From positions 1 through 54,065 of the forward strand of contig JAUIBH010000017.1 in the NCBI GenBank assembly GCA_030427985.1: a stretch of DNA of 54,065 nucleotides, given 5' to 3'. A model generated the notes under the pieces. It ran no database searches. It had not been told where the DNA came from and saw only the letters and a program-made list of their open reading frames with translations. The number at the start of each line of letters is the position of its first letter. Positions within the stretch are counted from its first letter, which is position 1. This DNA is from Bacteroidia bacterium. GTDB lineage: Bacteria > Bacteroidota > Bacteroidia > Flavobacteriales > Flavobacteriaceae. The translations under genes were made by a program, and so were the position numbers. Below, piece by piece: positions 34,221 through 42,708 of this stretch.

Positions 34221-34589
34221 GTGAAAAAAATCCTATTCATCATCATTTCGGTCCTTATACTCGGAGTGGTGGGCTATTTTACCTTTATCTATTACGTTCC
34301 TTATAGTGTAGGGTATCGTTCGGGTGAACTTATGAAATTCAGCCGCAAAGGAGTTTTGGTCAAAACCTGGGAAGGGCAAATCAGTCAAGGACTTTCCGGG
34401 TCCAATGTGTTTTCCTTTTCTGTAGAGGACAAAAACGCGGACATCGTTGAAAAAATGAAAGCATATCAAGGTCAATATATTAAAGTGACGTACAAAGAAC
34501 GGTATGCCACCTTTTTCTGGTTGGGCGATACCAAATATTTCATCACCGAAGTACAGACCGAAAAATCCCCATTATTTAGAAACCAATGA
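34221..34589 (+). CDS. Small membrane-anchored protein of unknown function
   Basis: A 122-residue protein starting at GTG (34221), 3 bases after the rmuC stop. It has one N-terminal hydrophobic helix (about 4-28), then a beta-rich domain with KGVLVKTWEGQISQGLSGS and the strand VTYKERYATFFWLGDTKYFI. Names such as 6-phosphogluconate dehydrogenase may appear for such proteins in this group, but there is no Rossmann motif here and the true gnd gene is 3 kb away. It overlaps the thioesterase start by 4 bases. Confidence 0.8.
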   Translation: MKKILFIIISVLILGVVGYFTFIYYVPYSVGYRSGELMKFSRKGVLVKTWEGQISQGLSGSNVFSFSVEDKNADIVEKMKAYQGQYIKVTYKERYATFFWLGDTKYFITEVQTEKSPLFRNQ

Positions 34590-35131
34590 AAAAATTTAAG
34601 TCGTCCCGGGAAAGTAGAGTTGCCATTACCGAATTGATGCTTCCCTCCCATTCCAATTTTGGGGGAAAGGTGCATGGTGGGCACATTCTTAATCTTATGG
34701 ACCAAATAGCCTTTGCCTGTGCCTCCAAGCATTCGCAGAGTTACTGTGTTACCGCATCCGTGAATCGGGTGGATTTTTTAAACCCCATTGATGTTGGAGA
34801 ATTGGTCACCTTGAAAGCTTCCATCAATTATACCGGAAAAACCTCCATGGTGGTTGGGGTTCGGGTGGAATCTGAAAATGTGACCACGGGAGAGGTGAAA
34901 CACTGTAACTCTTCCTATTTCACCATGGTGTCCAAAGGAAAAGATGGCAAAAACAAAACGGTTCCCGGATTGATTCTAAAAACCAAACAGGATATCCGCC
35001 GGTTTGCCCGCAGCAAGGAACGGAAACAATCCGCCTTCAGTCGCGACAGCAAATACGAATCCACCAACTTTAAGGTAAACGAGTTTTTGGAGTTTTTGGA
35101 GGGTGAAAATGCTAAGATGGATTTGGATTAA
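34586..35131 (+). CDS. Acyl-CoA thioesterase (hotdog fold)
   Basis: A 181-residue hotdog-fold thioesterase of the YciA/ACOT group: LPSHSNFGGKVHGGHILNLM, then DQIAFACASKHSQSYCVTAS, with the hotdog helix and the nucleotide-facing Asp in MDQIA. It cleaves acyl-CoAs to free acids and CoA. The C-terminal 45 residues are basic and less conserved. It overlaps the upstream gene by 4 bases, and its 3' end overlaps the convergent pgl gene by 20. Confidence 0.9.
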   Translation: MKKFKSSRESRVAITELMLPSHSNFGGKVHGGHILNLMDQIAFACASKHSQSYCVTASVNRVDFLNPIDVGELVTLKASINYTGKTSMVVGVRVESENVTTGEVKHCNSSYFTMVSKGKDGKNKTVPGLILKTKQDIRRFARSKERKQSAFSRDSKYESTNFKVNEFLEFLEGENAKMDLD

Positions 35132-35837
35132 GTCCTGCAGCAGCATCCTCATCCAAAAACCAAACTAAATTTCCAGATTTTGGGTCGACCAAAGTGGCCG
35201 GATAGGCTCTGGAACCCTCTGTTTTTTCCACAACAGCCTTGACCTTTTCCGCTTTTGAGGCACCTGTGACTAAAAAGGCGACTTCCTTGGCGGTATTAAT
35301 GACTTTTCCGTTGATGGACACCCGTTTTTGACCCGATTCTGGATGCGTGGCCACCACACAATGGTCTTCCACATTCCATAAGTTTATTTGATGTGGAAAA
35401 ATGGATGCCGTATGTCCATCATCACCCATACCCAAAATGATCAAATCAAATTGGGGTGTGCCTTCTATCTCATTCAAATTGATTTCCAACAGATTGGCAT
35501 AACAAATCGCTTCAGTATTCGGCTCTTCTTCCCCTCGAATCCTATGGATGTTGGCTTCGGGTACTTCAATTTTGGAAAACAAGTGCTCTACGGTCATTTT
35601 GTAGTTACTCTCATCATCCGTAGGCGGGACACAACGCTCATCGCCCCAATAAAAATGGACTTTATTCCAATCTACCTTATCTGAAAATTTTGCAGCTAAT
35701 ACATCAAACACAATTTTTGGGGTGCTTCCTCCGGAAAGGGCCACATGAAAGGCTCCTTCAGTTTTAGTTTTCTCTAAAAAATAGGCTGAAAATTTCTCCG
35801 CCACTTCTTGTTTGTCCCTATATATTTTTAAATCCAT
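35112..35837 (-). CDS. pgl: 6-phosphogluconolactonase
   Basis: Hydrolyses 6-phosphoglucono-lactone, step two of the oxidative pentose phosphate pathway. The 241-residue DevB-type protein has LSGGSTPKIVFDVL, VHFYWGDERCVPPTDDESN and IILGMGDDGHTASIFP. It lies 88 bases downstream of zwf on the same strand with a tandem heptamer repeat in between. The 3' end overlaps the thioesterase gene on the other strand by 20 bases. Confidence 0.96.
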   Translation of the reverse strand: MDLKIYRDKQEVAEKFSAYFLEKTKTEGAFHVALSGGSTPKIVFDVLAAKFSDKVDWNKVHFYWGDERCVPPTDDESNYKMTVEHLFSKIEVPEANIHRIRGEEEPNTEAICYANLLEINLNEIEGTPQFDLIILGMGDDGHTASIFPHQINLWNVEDHCVVATHPESGQKRVSINGKVINTAKEVAFLVTGASKAEKVKAVVEKTEGSRAYPATLVDPKSGNLVWFLDEDAAAGLNPNPS

Positions 35838-35857
35838 ATAAATCTTACTTCATTTTG

Positions 35858-35885
35858 TTCTCAACTACGCTCGAACTGACATAGA
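35858..35885. repeat. Degenerate REP-like palindromic remnant
   Basis: The stretch TTCTCAACTACGCTCGAACT (35859-35878), followed by GACATAG, resembles the palindromic TCGACTGCGCTCGA repeats frequent in Flavobacteriia spacers. It has decayed so far that only the half-arm is clear. It sits beside the tandem heptamer repeat. Confidence 0.35.
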
Positions 35886-35889
35886 TCGT

Positions 35890-35930
35890 CCTAACTCCTA
35901 ACTCCTAACTCCTAACTCCTAACTCCTAAC
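35890..35930. repeat. Tandem heptanucleotide repeat (TAACTCC)n at the zwf stop codon
   Basis: About 5.7 perfect copies of a 7-base unit, CTAACTC on the plus strand (GAGTTAG on the minus). The zwf TAG stop (minus strand) is formed within the first copy it meets. Perfect short repeats are prone to slippage, and a 7-base unit shifts the frame downstream. Confidence 0.95.
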
Positions 35931-37455
35931 AAATAACACAATACCCCGGGTCATCTGCCAAATTCTCTCCTGGATTGCGCCAAATCCCATTTCCATCAAT
36001 TAAATTATCTGCATTTTCAGGGCCCCAAACCCCAGCGGCATACCCATACATTCGCACATCTTTTCCACTTTTCCAATAGTTTAAGATGGGATCTACGAAT
36101 TCCCAAGCCGCCTCTACCTCATCAGCTCGGGCATACAAAGTAGCATCACCCTGCATGGCATCCAATAAAAGTCGTTCATAAGCTTCCATGACATAGGTTT
36201 CGGCCAAGCTGGAATAGTAAAAGTCCATGTTGGCGCGCTCTACTTTAAAGCCCTGACCCGGTACCTTTACTCCAAACTTGATCAAAATACCCTCATCAGG
36301 CTGAATACGGATGACCAGTTTATTATCGCGGTGCATTCCTGATTCCTGAAAGATTTGGTGGTGCGGTTCCTTAAAGTGAATCACAATTTCGGTAACCTTG
36401 GTGGGCATGCGTTTAGCAGTCCGCACATAAAAAGGGGTGCCGTGCCAACGCCAATTGTCCACATAAAATTTTATGGCTGCATAGGTTTCCGTGGTAGAAT
36501 TGGGGTCAACCCCATCCTCTTCACGATAGCCCTCTACCTTTTTTCCGCCTATTTCTGAAGCCACATATTGAGCCCGAATGGTATTATCGAACAAAGTTTT
36601 CTCATCCCTCATAATCCGAAGGGATTTTAAGGCCTTCACTTTTTCATTCCTGATTTCCTCCGGCTGATCTCCAATGGGCGGTTCCATCACCACCAAGGAA
36701 ACCAATTGCAGTAAATGGTTCTGAAACATATCGCGCAATGCACCTGATTTGTCATAATACCCTCCCCGCTTTTCAACACCAACACTCTCGGCATTGGTAA
36801 TTTCAACATGGTGAATATAGTTCCGGTTCCAAAGCGGTTCAAAAATGCTATTGGAAAATCGGGTCACCAGCAAATTCTGCACGGTTTCCTTTCCCAAGTA
36901 ATGGTCAATTCGGTAAATCTGATGTTCCTCAAAAAATCGGTGCAGCCCCTTGTTCAGTTTTTGAGCGGTTTCTAAACTATACCCAAAGGGTTTTTCCACA
37001 ATTAAACGTTTCCAGCCGTGGTTTTGGGTGTTCATTTCTGCATCAGCCAAATTTTTGGCCACAGTCTCGTACAGTGTGGGCGGCGTGGAAAGGTAATAGA
37101 TAATATTCCCTGAAGTATCGTGTTTCTCTTTCAGTGCCTCAACCCTTTTTCGTAAATCGCCATAATCCGTATCGTAATCCTTACCCAAATCCTCGTAGTA
37201 GAGCTTATCGGCAAAAGCTTTGGTTTTGGCTTCCCCAGCGCTCCTTACTTTATCCTTCAGGTACGAGCTTTTATAAACCACCCTGTCCCTGAAATCGTCA
37301 TCGGTTAAATTACTCCGGCTGGCTCCCAAAACCACAAAATTTTTGGGCAGGTGTCCAGCCAAATGAAGATTAAATAGGCCCGGAATCAATTTTCGCGCGG
37401 TTAAATCACCCGATGCCCCAAAAATCACGAGCATCTGGTTGTCGGTCTTTTTCAT
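35926..37455 (-). CDS. zwf: Glucose-6-phosphate 1-dehydrogenase
   Basis: First enzyme of the oxidative pentose phosphate pathway, making NADPH. The 509-residue protein shows NADP-binding GASGDL (13-18), the substrate/catalytic motif YRIDHYLGKE (181-190), and VEKPFG. Length is normal. It precedes pgl on the same strand and is divergent from gnd, so all three oxidative-branch enzymes are clustered. Its stop codon is inside the heptamer repeat, giving the unusual C-terminus ...GYCVIC. Confidence 0.97.
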   Translation of the reverse strand: MKKTDNQMLVIFGASGDLTARKLIPGLFNLHLAGHLPKNFVVLGASRSNLTDDDFRDRVVYKSSYLKDKVRSAGEAKTKAFADKLYYEDLGKDYDTDYGDLRKRVEALKEKHDTSGNIIYYLSTPPTLYETVAKNLADAEMNTQNHGWKRLIVEKPFGYSLETAQKLNKGLHRFFEEHQIYRIDHYLGKETVQNLLVTRFSNSIFEPLWNRNYIHHVEITNAESVGVEKRGGYYDKSGALRDMFQNHLLQLVSLVVMEPPIGDQPEEIRNEKVKALKSLRIMRDEKTLFDNTIRAQYVASEIGGKKVEGYREEDGVDPNSTTETYAAIKFYVDNWRWHGTPFYVRTAKRMPTKVTEIVIHFKEPHHQIFQESGMHRDNKLVIRIQPDEGILIKFGVKVPGQGFKVERANMDFYYSSLAETYVMEAYERLLLDAMQGDATLYARADEVEAAWEFVDPILNYWKSGKDVRMYGYAAGVWGPENADNLIDGNGIWRNPGENLADDPGYCVIC

Positions 37456-37619
37456 AGTTGATAGGTTTTTTGCTGCATCAATCTTTCAAACGGACCATTC
37501 ATTTTTAGATGGGGCCATTATTATTTGAGCGTAACGAATATAAGGTTTATTTTAGGTTCAGATTTCAATTAATGGCCTACTTAGCGTTGTCTTAACGTAA
37601 GGGGTTAAAAATAAAGAAC

Positions 37620-39029
37620 ATGACAAAGACGTATGATTTTGGGCTGGTTGGCCTTGGCGTAATGGGACGCAATTTTATTCTGAATGTGGCCGATAATGGC
37701 TTTACCGCTTTCGGAAATGACTTGGATGATGAAAAAGTAAATGCCTTGATTTCTGAAGGTGGTGATACGAACAAGGTGAATGCTTCCACCGATCTAAAAA
37801 CCTTTGTGGATGCTCTGACCACCCCTCGAAAAATCATGCTGTTGGTTCCTGCTGGAAAGGTGGTGGACATTGTCATTGAAAGTTTGCTGCCTCATTTAGA
37901 CAAAGGTGACATTATTATTGATGGTGGAAATTCCTTTTTTACAGATACAGACCGGCGCGAAGCCTATTTGAAGGAAAAAGGCATCAACTTTTTTGGTGCT
38001 GGCGTCTCCGGAGGTGCCAAAGGTGCCCGGTTGGGACCTAGCATCATGCCGGGTGGGTCTCGTGATGCCTATCAACATGTAAAGCCCATTTTTGAAGCAG
38101 TTTCCGCTAAATATAAAGGTGAGCCCTGTGTGGCCTATTTGGGTCCAAAATCGGCAGGGAACTATGTGAAAATGGTGCACAATGGCATTGAATATGGGTT
38201 GATGCAGCTCACTTCGGAAATCTATGACCTCTTAAAAAAAGCGGGGGGACTCTCCAACGAAGAACTTCACGATACCTTTTCCAAATGGAATGAAGGTCGA
38301 TTGCAATCTTTCTTGGTGGAAATCACTTCGGAAATCTTTGAGCAAAAAGACGGTTTGGGCGATGGCCATCTTGTGGATAAAATATTGGACAAGGCCAAAC
38401 AGAAAGGAACCGGAAAGTGGACCTCCCAAAATGCGATGGACCTTGGCATTCCCGTTCCCACCATCGATGTAGCCGTCAGCATGCGTGAAATTTCTGCGTT
38501 GAAAGACGAGCGCATCAAAGCAGATGAATTGTATGGGCGACCCAATCCAGCGGATGTGGACAAAGCTGATTTCACCAACAAAGCGGAGCAAGCGCTGTAT
38601 TTTGCCTTTATCGTTACCTATGCACAGGGCATGCACCAATTGGCCGATGCTTCCAAAGAGTATGGTTACGAGCTTGAACTGGGAGAAATTGCCAAAATCT
38701 GGCGTGCAGGCTGCATTATCCGAGCCGCTTTGTTGGCAGACATTACTGAAGCCTACCAAGCGAATGAGAGCTTGGAGAATTTGTTGCTTTCTCCCTCTTT
38801 TGTGGAAAAAGTGCAGGTAACCGTGGCAGCTGCTCGGGAATTGGTCGCCTATGGCGCCACTAACGGTATTCCCCTACCCGGACTCTCCAATGCGCTCACC
38901 TATTTTGATGCCTACACCAGTAGTCGACTGCCGTTGAACCTGATCCAGGCGCAGCGCGACTATTTTGGGTCACATACCTATGAACGTGTGGACAAAGAAG
39001 GGATTTTCCATACCGAGTGGGAGGAGTAA
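37620..39029 (+). CDS. gnd: 6-phosphogluconate dehydrogenase (decarboxylating)
   Basis: Oxidises 6-phosphogluconate to ribulose 5-phosphate, CO2 and NADPH. The 469-residue protein has GLGVMGRN (11-18), GAGVSGGAKGARLGPSIMPGG, KMVHNGIEYGLMQ with the catalytic Lys-His-Asn region, and ILDKAKQKGTGKWT. Full length. It is divergent from zwf across 164 bases that should contain both promoters; I could not place them confidently. The gene order makes a compact oxidative pentose phosphate cluster. Confidence 0.97.
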   Translation: MTKTYDFGLVGLGVMGRNFILNVADNGFTAFGNDLDDEKVNALISEGGDTNKVNASTDLKTFVDALTTPRKIMLLVPAGKVVDIVIESLLPHLDKGDIIIDGGNSFFTDTDRREAYLKEKGINFFGAGVSGGAKGARLGPSIMPGGSRDAYQHVKPIFEAVSAKYKGEPCVAYLGPKSAGNYVKMVHNGIEYGLMQLTSEIYDLLKKAGGLSNEELHDTFSKWNEGRLQSFLVEITSEIFEQKDGLGDGHLVDKILDKAKQKGTGKWTSQNAMDLGIPVPTIDVAVSMREISALKDERIKADELYGRPNPADVDKADFTNKAEQALYFAFIVTYAQGMHQLADASKEYGYELELGEIAKIWRAGCIIRAALLADITEAYQANESLENLLLSPSFVEKVQVTVAAARELVAYGATNGIPLPGLSNALTYFDAYTSSRLPLNLIQAQRDYFGSHTYERVDKEGIFHTEWEE

Positions 39030-39087
39030 TGGTGGATAGAATGTATGATTTGTCATGAGTTACAATTGTTAGAAAAAATCTGAAGAA

Positions 39088-39819
39088 ATGATTTACGCCA
39101 TCATCGGAACAGGGTTATTATTTGTAGCAATTGGATTTATTGTGACAGAGAAGAATGCTAAATATCTTCTTTCCGGATATAATACTATGAATGAGGAGGA
39201 TAGAATAAAGGTTGACATCAAATCGTACATCCCATATTTCAGGAAATTTCACCTATTTCTTGGTATATCGCTTATGGTCCTTGGACTTACAGTTTATTAT
39301 ATAAATGAAAATTTTGCTAGTATTTTTTTGGCTGTTTACCCAATTTTGGCGTACATCTATTTTATTTCAAACAGCTCAAAATATGCAAAAGGACTAAGCT
39401 CAAAATGGAACAAATTAGGGATGTACATACTCGCTGGAACCCTAATTTTCGTGATTGGAATTTTAGGGTATGGATTCATCGAGAACAAAATAGAATTTGA
39501 TGAACAGGGCATTGAGTTCTTGGGAAGTTATGGGGAAACTCTAGAAGAGTCAGAAATTGCTAGTATTGAACTGATCAATGCCCTTCCCAAAATCACCAGG
39601 CGAACAAACGGGTTTAGTTTAGGTTCAATACATAAAGGATATTATAAGACTGAAGATGGTGAAAAAATCAAACTAATCCTGAATTCTGACAAGAAACCTT
39701 ACATTCTTTTCACAAAGAAAGATGGGCATAAAATCTTTTATTCAGCCAAAAAAAAGCCGAATGAAGTCCTGTTCAATGAGATAAAAAACACGTTGCATAA
39801 TATTGTATATGAACAGTAG
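39088..39819 (+). CDS. DUF3784 family membrane protein
   Basis: A 243-residue protein with four predicted hydrophobic helices (about 1-20, 51-70, 74-92 and 108-128) in the first half; the segment NAKYLLSGYNTMNEED is the DUF3784 hallmark. The second half (about 130-243) is a cytoplasmic beta-rich domain resembling a bacterial PH-like fold (IEFDEQGIEFLGSYGE, KPYILFTKKDG). Function unknown. The coding sequence is visibly more AT-rich than gnd next door, so recent acquisition is possible but unproven. Confidence 0.8.
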   Translation: MIYAIIGTGLLFVAIGFIVTEKNAKYLLSGYNTMNEEDRIKVDIKSYIPYFRKFHLFLGISLMVLGLTVYYINENFASIFLAVYPILAYIYFISNSSKYAKGLSSKWNKLGMYILAGTLIFVIGILGYGFIENKIEFDEQGIEFLGSYGETLEESEIASIELINALPKITRRTNGFSLGSIHKGYYKTEDGEKIKLILNSDKKPYILFTKKDGHKIFYSAKKKPNEVLFNEIKNTLHNIVYEQ

Positions 39820-39972
39820 GCAGCTTATTCAGCGTGTGATTAGCTGCGTACCACCGATACAGTACTTCCTATTGGGAATGACCAAAATTGTCCTAAAAAG
39901 GACACATAATATCGATAAGGTAAATATGTATTTATCGTTCGTTCAAAATAATAACCAACTAAACGCAACACA

Positions 39973-42003
39973 ATGAAGAAACTACTCAACCTAATGCTCT
40001 TTGTCGCCCTTATCCCTTTGGGATATGGCCAGGTACAGTCCAACTTGGAACTCTTGGACATCTTTAATATGGAATATGTTTCTGACCCGCAAATTTCGCC
40101 CGATGGTTCCAAAATCATCTATGTCCGGAATTTTAAAGATGTCATGACCGATAAAAACCTATCCAATCTATGGATCGTAAATTTTGATGGTTCCAACAAT
40201 CGACCTTTGACTACGGGAAATCACAACGACTTTTATCCCAGATGGTCACATGACGGTTCCAAAATCATTTTTAAGTCAAACATGGCTGATGATAAAATGA
40301 AACTTTATCTGATGTGGCTGGATACCAAGGAAACCATGGCATTGACCAATACCCCACAATCCCCTGGGCAGGTTTCATGGTCTTATGACGATAAGTACTT
40401 GGCCTTTACCCTATTTGTTCCAAAGGAAAACCCGTCCATTGTGAAGCTTCCGGCCAAACCAGAAGGAGCCAAATGGAATGACCCACCCAAGTACATTGAC
40501 CAAATGAACTATCGTGGAGATGGACAAGGCTATCTGAAAGGTGGAAATACACAATTGTTTACCTTACCTATCAGTGGAGGGACACCCAAACAGCTCACCT
40601 TTACGGATTTTGACCACGGAGGACCCGTTTGGTCCAAAGACAATTCCCATTTGTATTTCAGTGCCAACTTCCATAAAGACGAGGAATTTGAACCAGCCAA
40701 TAGCGAAATCTACAGCATTAGCGTTTCCGATGGCAAGATTACACCCCTGACCGACCGATTTGGTCCCGATGGGAACCCCGTTTTGTCACCAGATGGATCT
40801 AAAATTGCGTATTTGGGGTATGATGATAAATTTCAGGGTTATCAATTGACCGAATTATATGTCATAAATTCAGACGGCAGTGGTTCGCAGTTGATTTCTG
40901 GAAGTTTTGACCGTGATGTGGAAGATATGGTTTGGAACAGTAAGGGCAATGGCTTTTATTTTAGCTACACCGACCAAGGCATGGGCAAATTGGCTTCCAT
41001 GAGTTTATCGGGTTCGGTTGAGGACATTACCGATGAATTGGGTGGTCTTAATTTGGGAAGACCCTACAACGGTGCCAGTTTTTCGGCTTCAACCAATGGA
41101 AAATTTGCATATACCTACGGTACCACAAAACATCCCGCAGATTTGGCGGTAGTGGACATCAAAAAGAACAAAAAGCGACTTACCGCATTGAACGATGACC
41201 TCTTCGCCTTCAAAAAATTGAGTAATGTGGAGGAAATTTGGTGGGAGTCGTCCTATGACCAACGTAAAATTCAGGGTTGGGTCGTAACCCCTCCCTATTT
41301 TGACCCTTCGAAAAAATATCCATTGATTTTGGAAATCCACGGTGGTCCATTTCAAAGTTATGGGGAGGTGTATTCTGCAGAAATACAGGCGTATGCCGCG
41401 GAAGGGTATGTGGTGCTCTACTCCAACCCCAGGGGGAGTACCAGTTACGGTGCAGAGTTCGGAAACCTCATCCACCATGACTACCCTAACCACGATTATG
41501 AAGATTTAATGTCCGGCGTGGATGCTGTGCTCGCAAAAGGGTATGTGGATGAAAACAATCTTTTTGTTACTGGAGGTAGTGGTGGCGGAGTCCTTACGGC
41601 TTGGATTGTAGGCAAAACAGACCGGTTTAAAGCCGCTGTAGTGGCGAAACCCGTCATCAACTGGACCAGTTTTGTGCTGTATGCCGATGCTTTACCCTTT
41701 TTCTCTAAATATTGGTTTGGAAAAAAACCATGGGAAGACCCAGAAAATTACATGCGCCGTTCCCCATTGACCTATGTGGGTAATGTAACCACGCCCACCA
41801 TGCTCATGACGGGTGAAGAGGATTACCGAACTCCAATTGCAGAATCAGAACAATTTTATGCCGCATTGAAATTGCAAAATGTGGAAACAGCCATGGTTCG
41901 TATTCCTGGAGCTTCACACGGCATTGCCAACAGACCTAGCAATTTAATTGCCAAGATTGCAAGTGTTTTGGCGTGGTTTGAAAAATATAAAGACACAAAT
42001 TAA
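39973..42003 (+). CDS. S9 family (prolyl oligopeptidase-like) peptidase
   Basis: A 676-residue exported protease: signal peptide (1-19), an N-terminal beta-propeller built of TolB-like repeats (ISPDGSKIIYV, SHDGSKIIFKS, SPDGSKIAYLG), then an alpha/beta-hydrolase peptidase domain. The catalytic triad is visible: Ser536 in GGSGGG, Asp617 in GEEDYRTP and His649 in GASHGI. Members clip peptides after Pro or Ala, or act as acylaminoacyl peptidases. A perfect 6-base hairpin (TGTCCT/AGGACA, 39889-39904) and a second short palindrome near 39913-39937 lie upstream, of unknown use. Confidence 0.93.
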   Translation: MKKLLNLMLFVALIPLGYGQVQSNLELLDIFNMEYVSDPQISPDGSKIIYVRNFKDVMTDKNLSNLWIVNFDGSNNRPLTTGNHNDFYPRWSHDGSKIIFKSNMADDKMKLYLMWLDTKETMALTNTPQSPGQVSWSYDDKYLAFTLFVPKENPSIVKLPAKPEGAKWNDPPKYIDQMNYRGDGQGYLKGGNTQLFTLPISGGTPKQLTFTDFDHGGPVWSKDNSHLYFSANFHKDEEFEPANSEIYSISVSDGKITPLTDRFGPDGNPVLSPDGSKIAYLGYDDKFQGYQLTELYVINSDGSGSQLISGSFDRDVEDMVWNSKGNGFYFSYTDQGMGKLASMSLSGSVEDITDELGGLNLGRPYNGASFSASTNGKFAYTYGTTKHPADLAVVDIKKNKKRLTALNDDLFAFKKLSNVEEIWWESSYDQRKIQGWVVTPPYFDPSKKYPLILEIHGGPFQSYGEVYSAEIQAYAAEGYVVLYSNPRGSTSYGAEFGNLIHHDYPNHDYEDLMSGVDAVLAKGYVDENNLFVTGGSGGGVLTAWIVGKTDRFKAAVVAKPVINWTSFVLYADALPFFSKYWFGKKPWEDPENYMRRSPLTYVGNVTTPTMLMTGEEDYRTPIAESEQFYAALKLQNVETAMVRIPGASHGIANRPSNLIAKIASVLAWFEKYKDTN

Positions 42004-42083
42004 AATTTAGGGGAAAGCTGTTTTTCAGAATGCTAATAATCAGTATCTTACTGAATTAATTAAACACCAACCTTAAATTAAGT

Positions 42084-42578
42084 ATGATGAAAAAACTCGT
42101 TTTTCTATTGTCACTTCTTGCTTTGGCCTGTAATCAAACAGTCAAAGAAACTGAAGTTGTGGAGGAAGAACCTGTTACTGAAACCATTGATGTTGAAGCC
42201 GAAGTGAAGGCCATTAATGAGCTTCGAGCAGCCTTTCAACAAGCCATTAAAGAAAAACGGTATGGCGATTTAGGCCAGTATGCCACAGCAGATATGAAAG
42301 GTGTTTCACCAGGTAGTGAAGATTGGCTGGAATACAAAAGGCAGCGCGAAGCACGTTTGGGAAAATTCAGCTACGACAGCATCATTATGACCCCGGAAGA
42401 AACCGTGGTGGTAAGCGACACGGTTGCCTATGACTATGGGACCAGCAAAGTGTACTATACCAATGACAAAGGTGAGTCGGTTGAATTACAGGACACATTT
42501 ATCGTCATTCTTAAAAAAGACAAGGAGGATAATCAATGGAAAATACACCGCGAGGTGGCTTCAGCCATTGTAGAATGA
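42084..42578 (+). CDS. Lipoprotein with DUF4440/SnoaL-like domain
   Basis: The 164-residue protein has a lipobox LALAC (Cys16), a Glu/Val/Thr-rich linker, and a C-terminal domain with the NTF2-like pattern of DUF4440/SnoaL-like proteins: helix NELRAAFQQAIKEKRYGDLGQY, then TVVVSDTVAYDYGTSKV and DTFIVILKKDKEDNQWKIHRE. No active site is obvious. It follows the S9 peptidase by 80 bases on the same strand; co-transcription is possible. Confidence 0.8.
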   Translation: MMKKLVFLLSLLALACNQTVKETEVVEEEPVTETIDVEAEVKAINELRAAFQQAIKEKRYGDLGQYATADMKGVSPGSEDWLEYKRQREARLGKFSYDSIIMTPEETVVVSDTVAYDYGTSKVYYTNDKGESVELQDTFIVILKKDKEDNQWKIHREVASAIVE

Positions 42579-42603
42579 GCGTTTCGTATCTTCAAAAAAA
42601 TTA

Positions 42604-42637
42604 GAAAGCCCATGTTACAATTGTAGCATGGGCTTTC
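42604..42637. terminator. Bidirectional terminator between lipoprotein and RND operon
   Basis: An 11-base perfect stem (GAAAGCCCATG/CATGGGCTTTC) whose 12-base middle continues the palindrome (TTACAA/TTGTAG with one wobble). On the minus strand it is followed by a TTTTTTT run, so it best serves the RND efflux operon (stop 42709); on the plus strand the T-rich stretch is weaker. Confidence 0.85.
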
Positions 42638-42708
42638 ACTTTTGAGATGACCGATAGCCTTATAAGTAGGCATAACAACAACACTATCAATCCTAGATTC
42701 AGGGCATT

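Noticed and set aside
38232..38759. A 175-codon minus-strand ORF within gnd
   Set aside because: Shadow of gnd; no independent motif or start.
42595..42640. Palindrome near 42604 as a repeat element
   Set aside because: It sits between convergent genes next to a T-run; the terminator explanation is sufficient.
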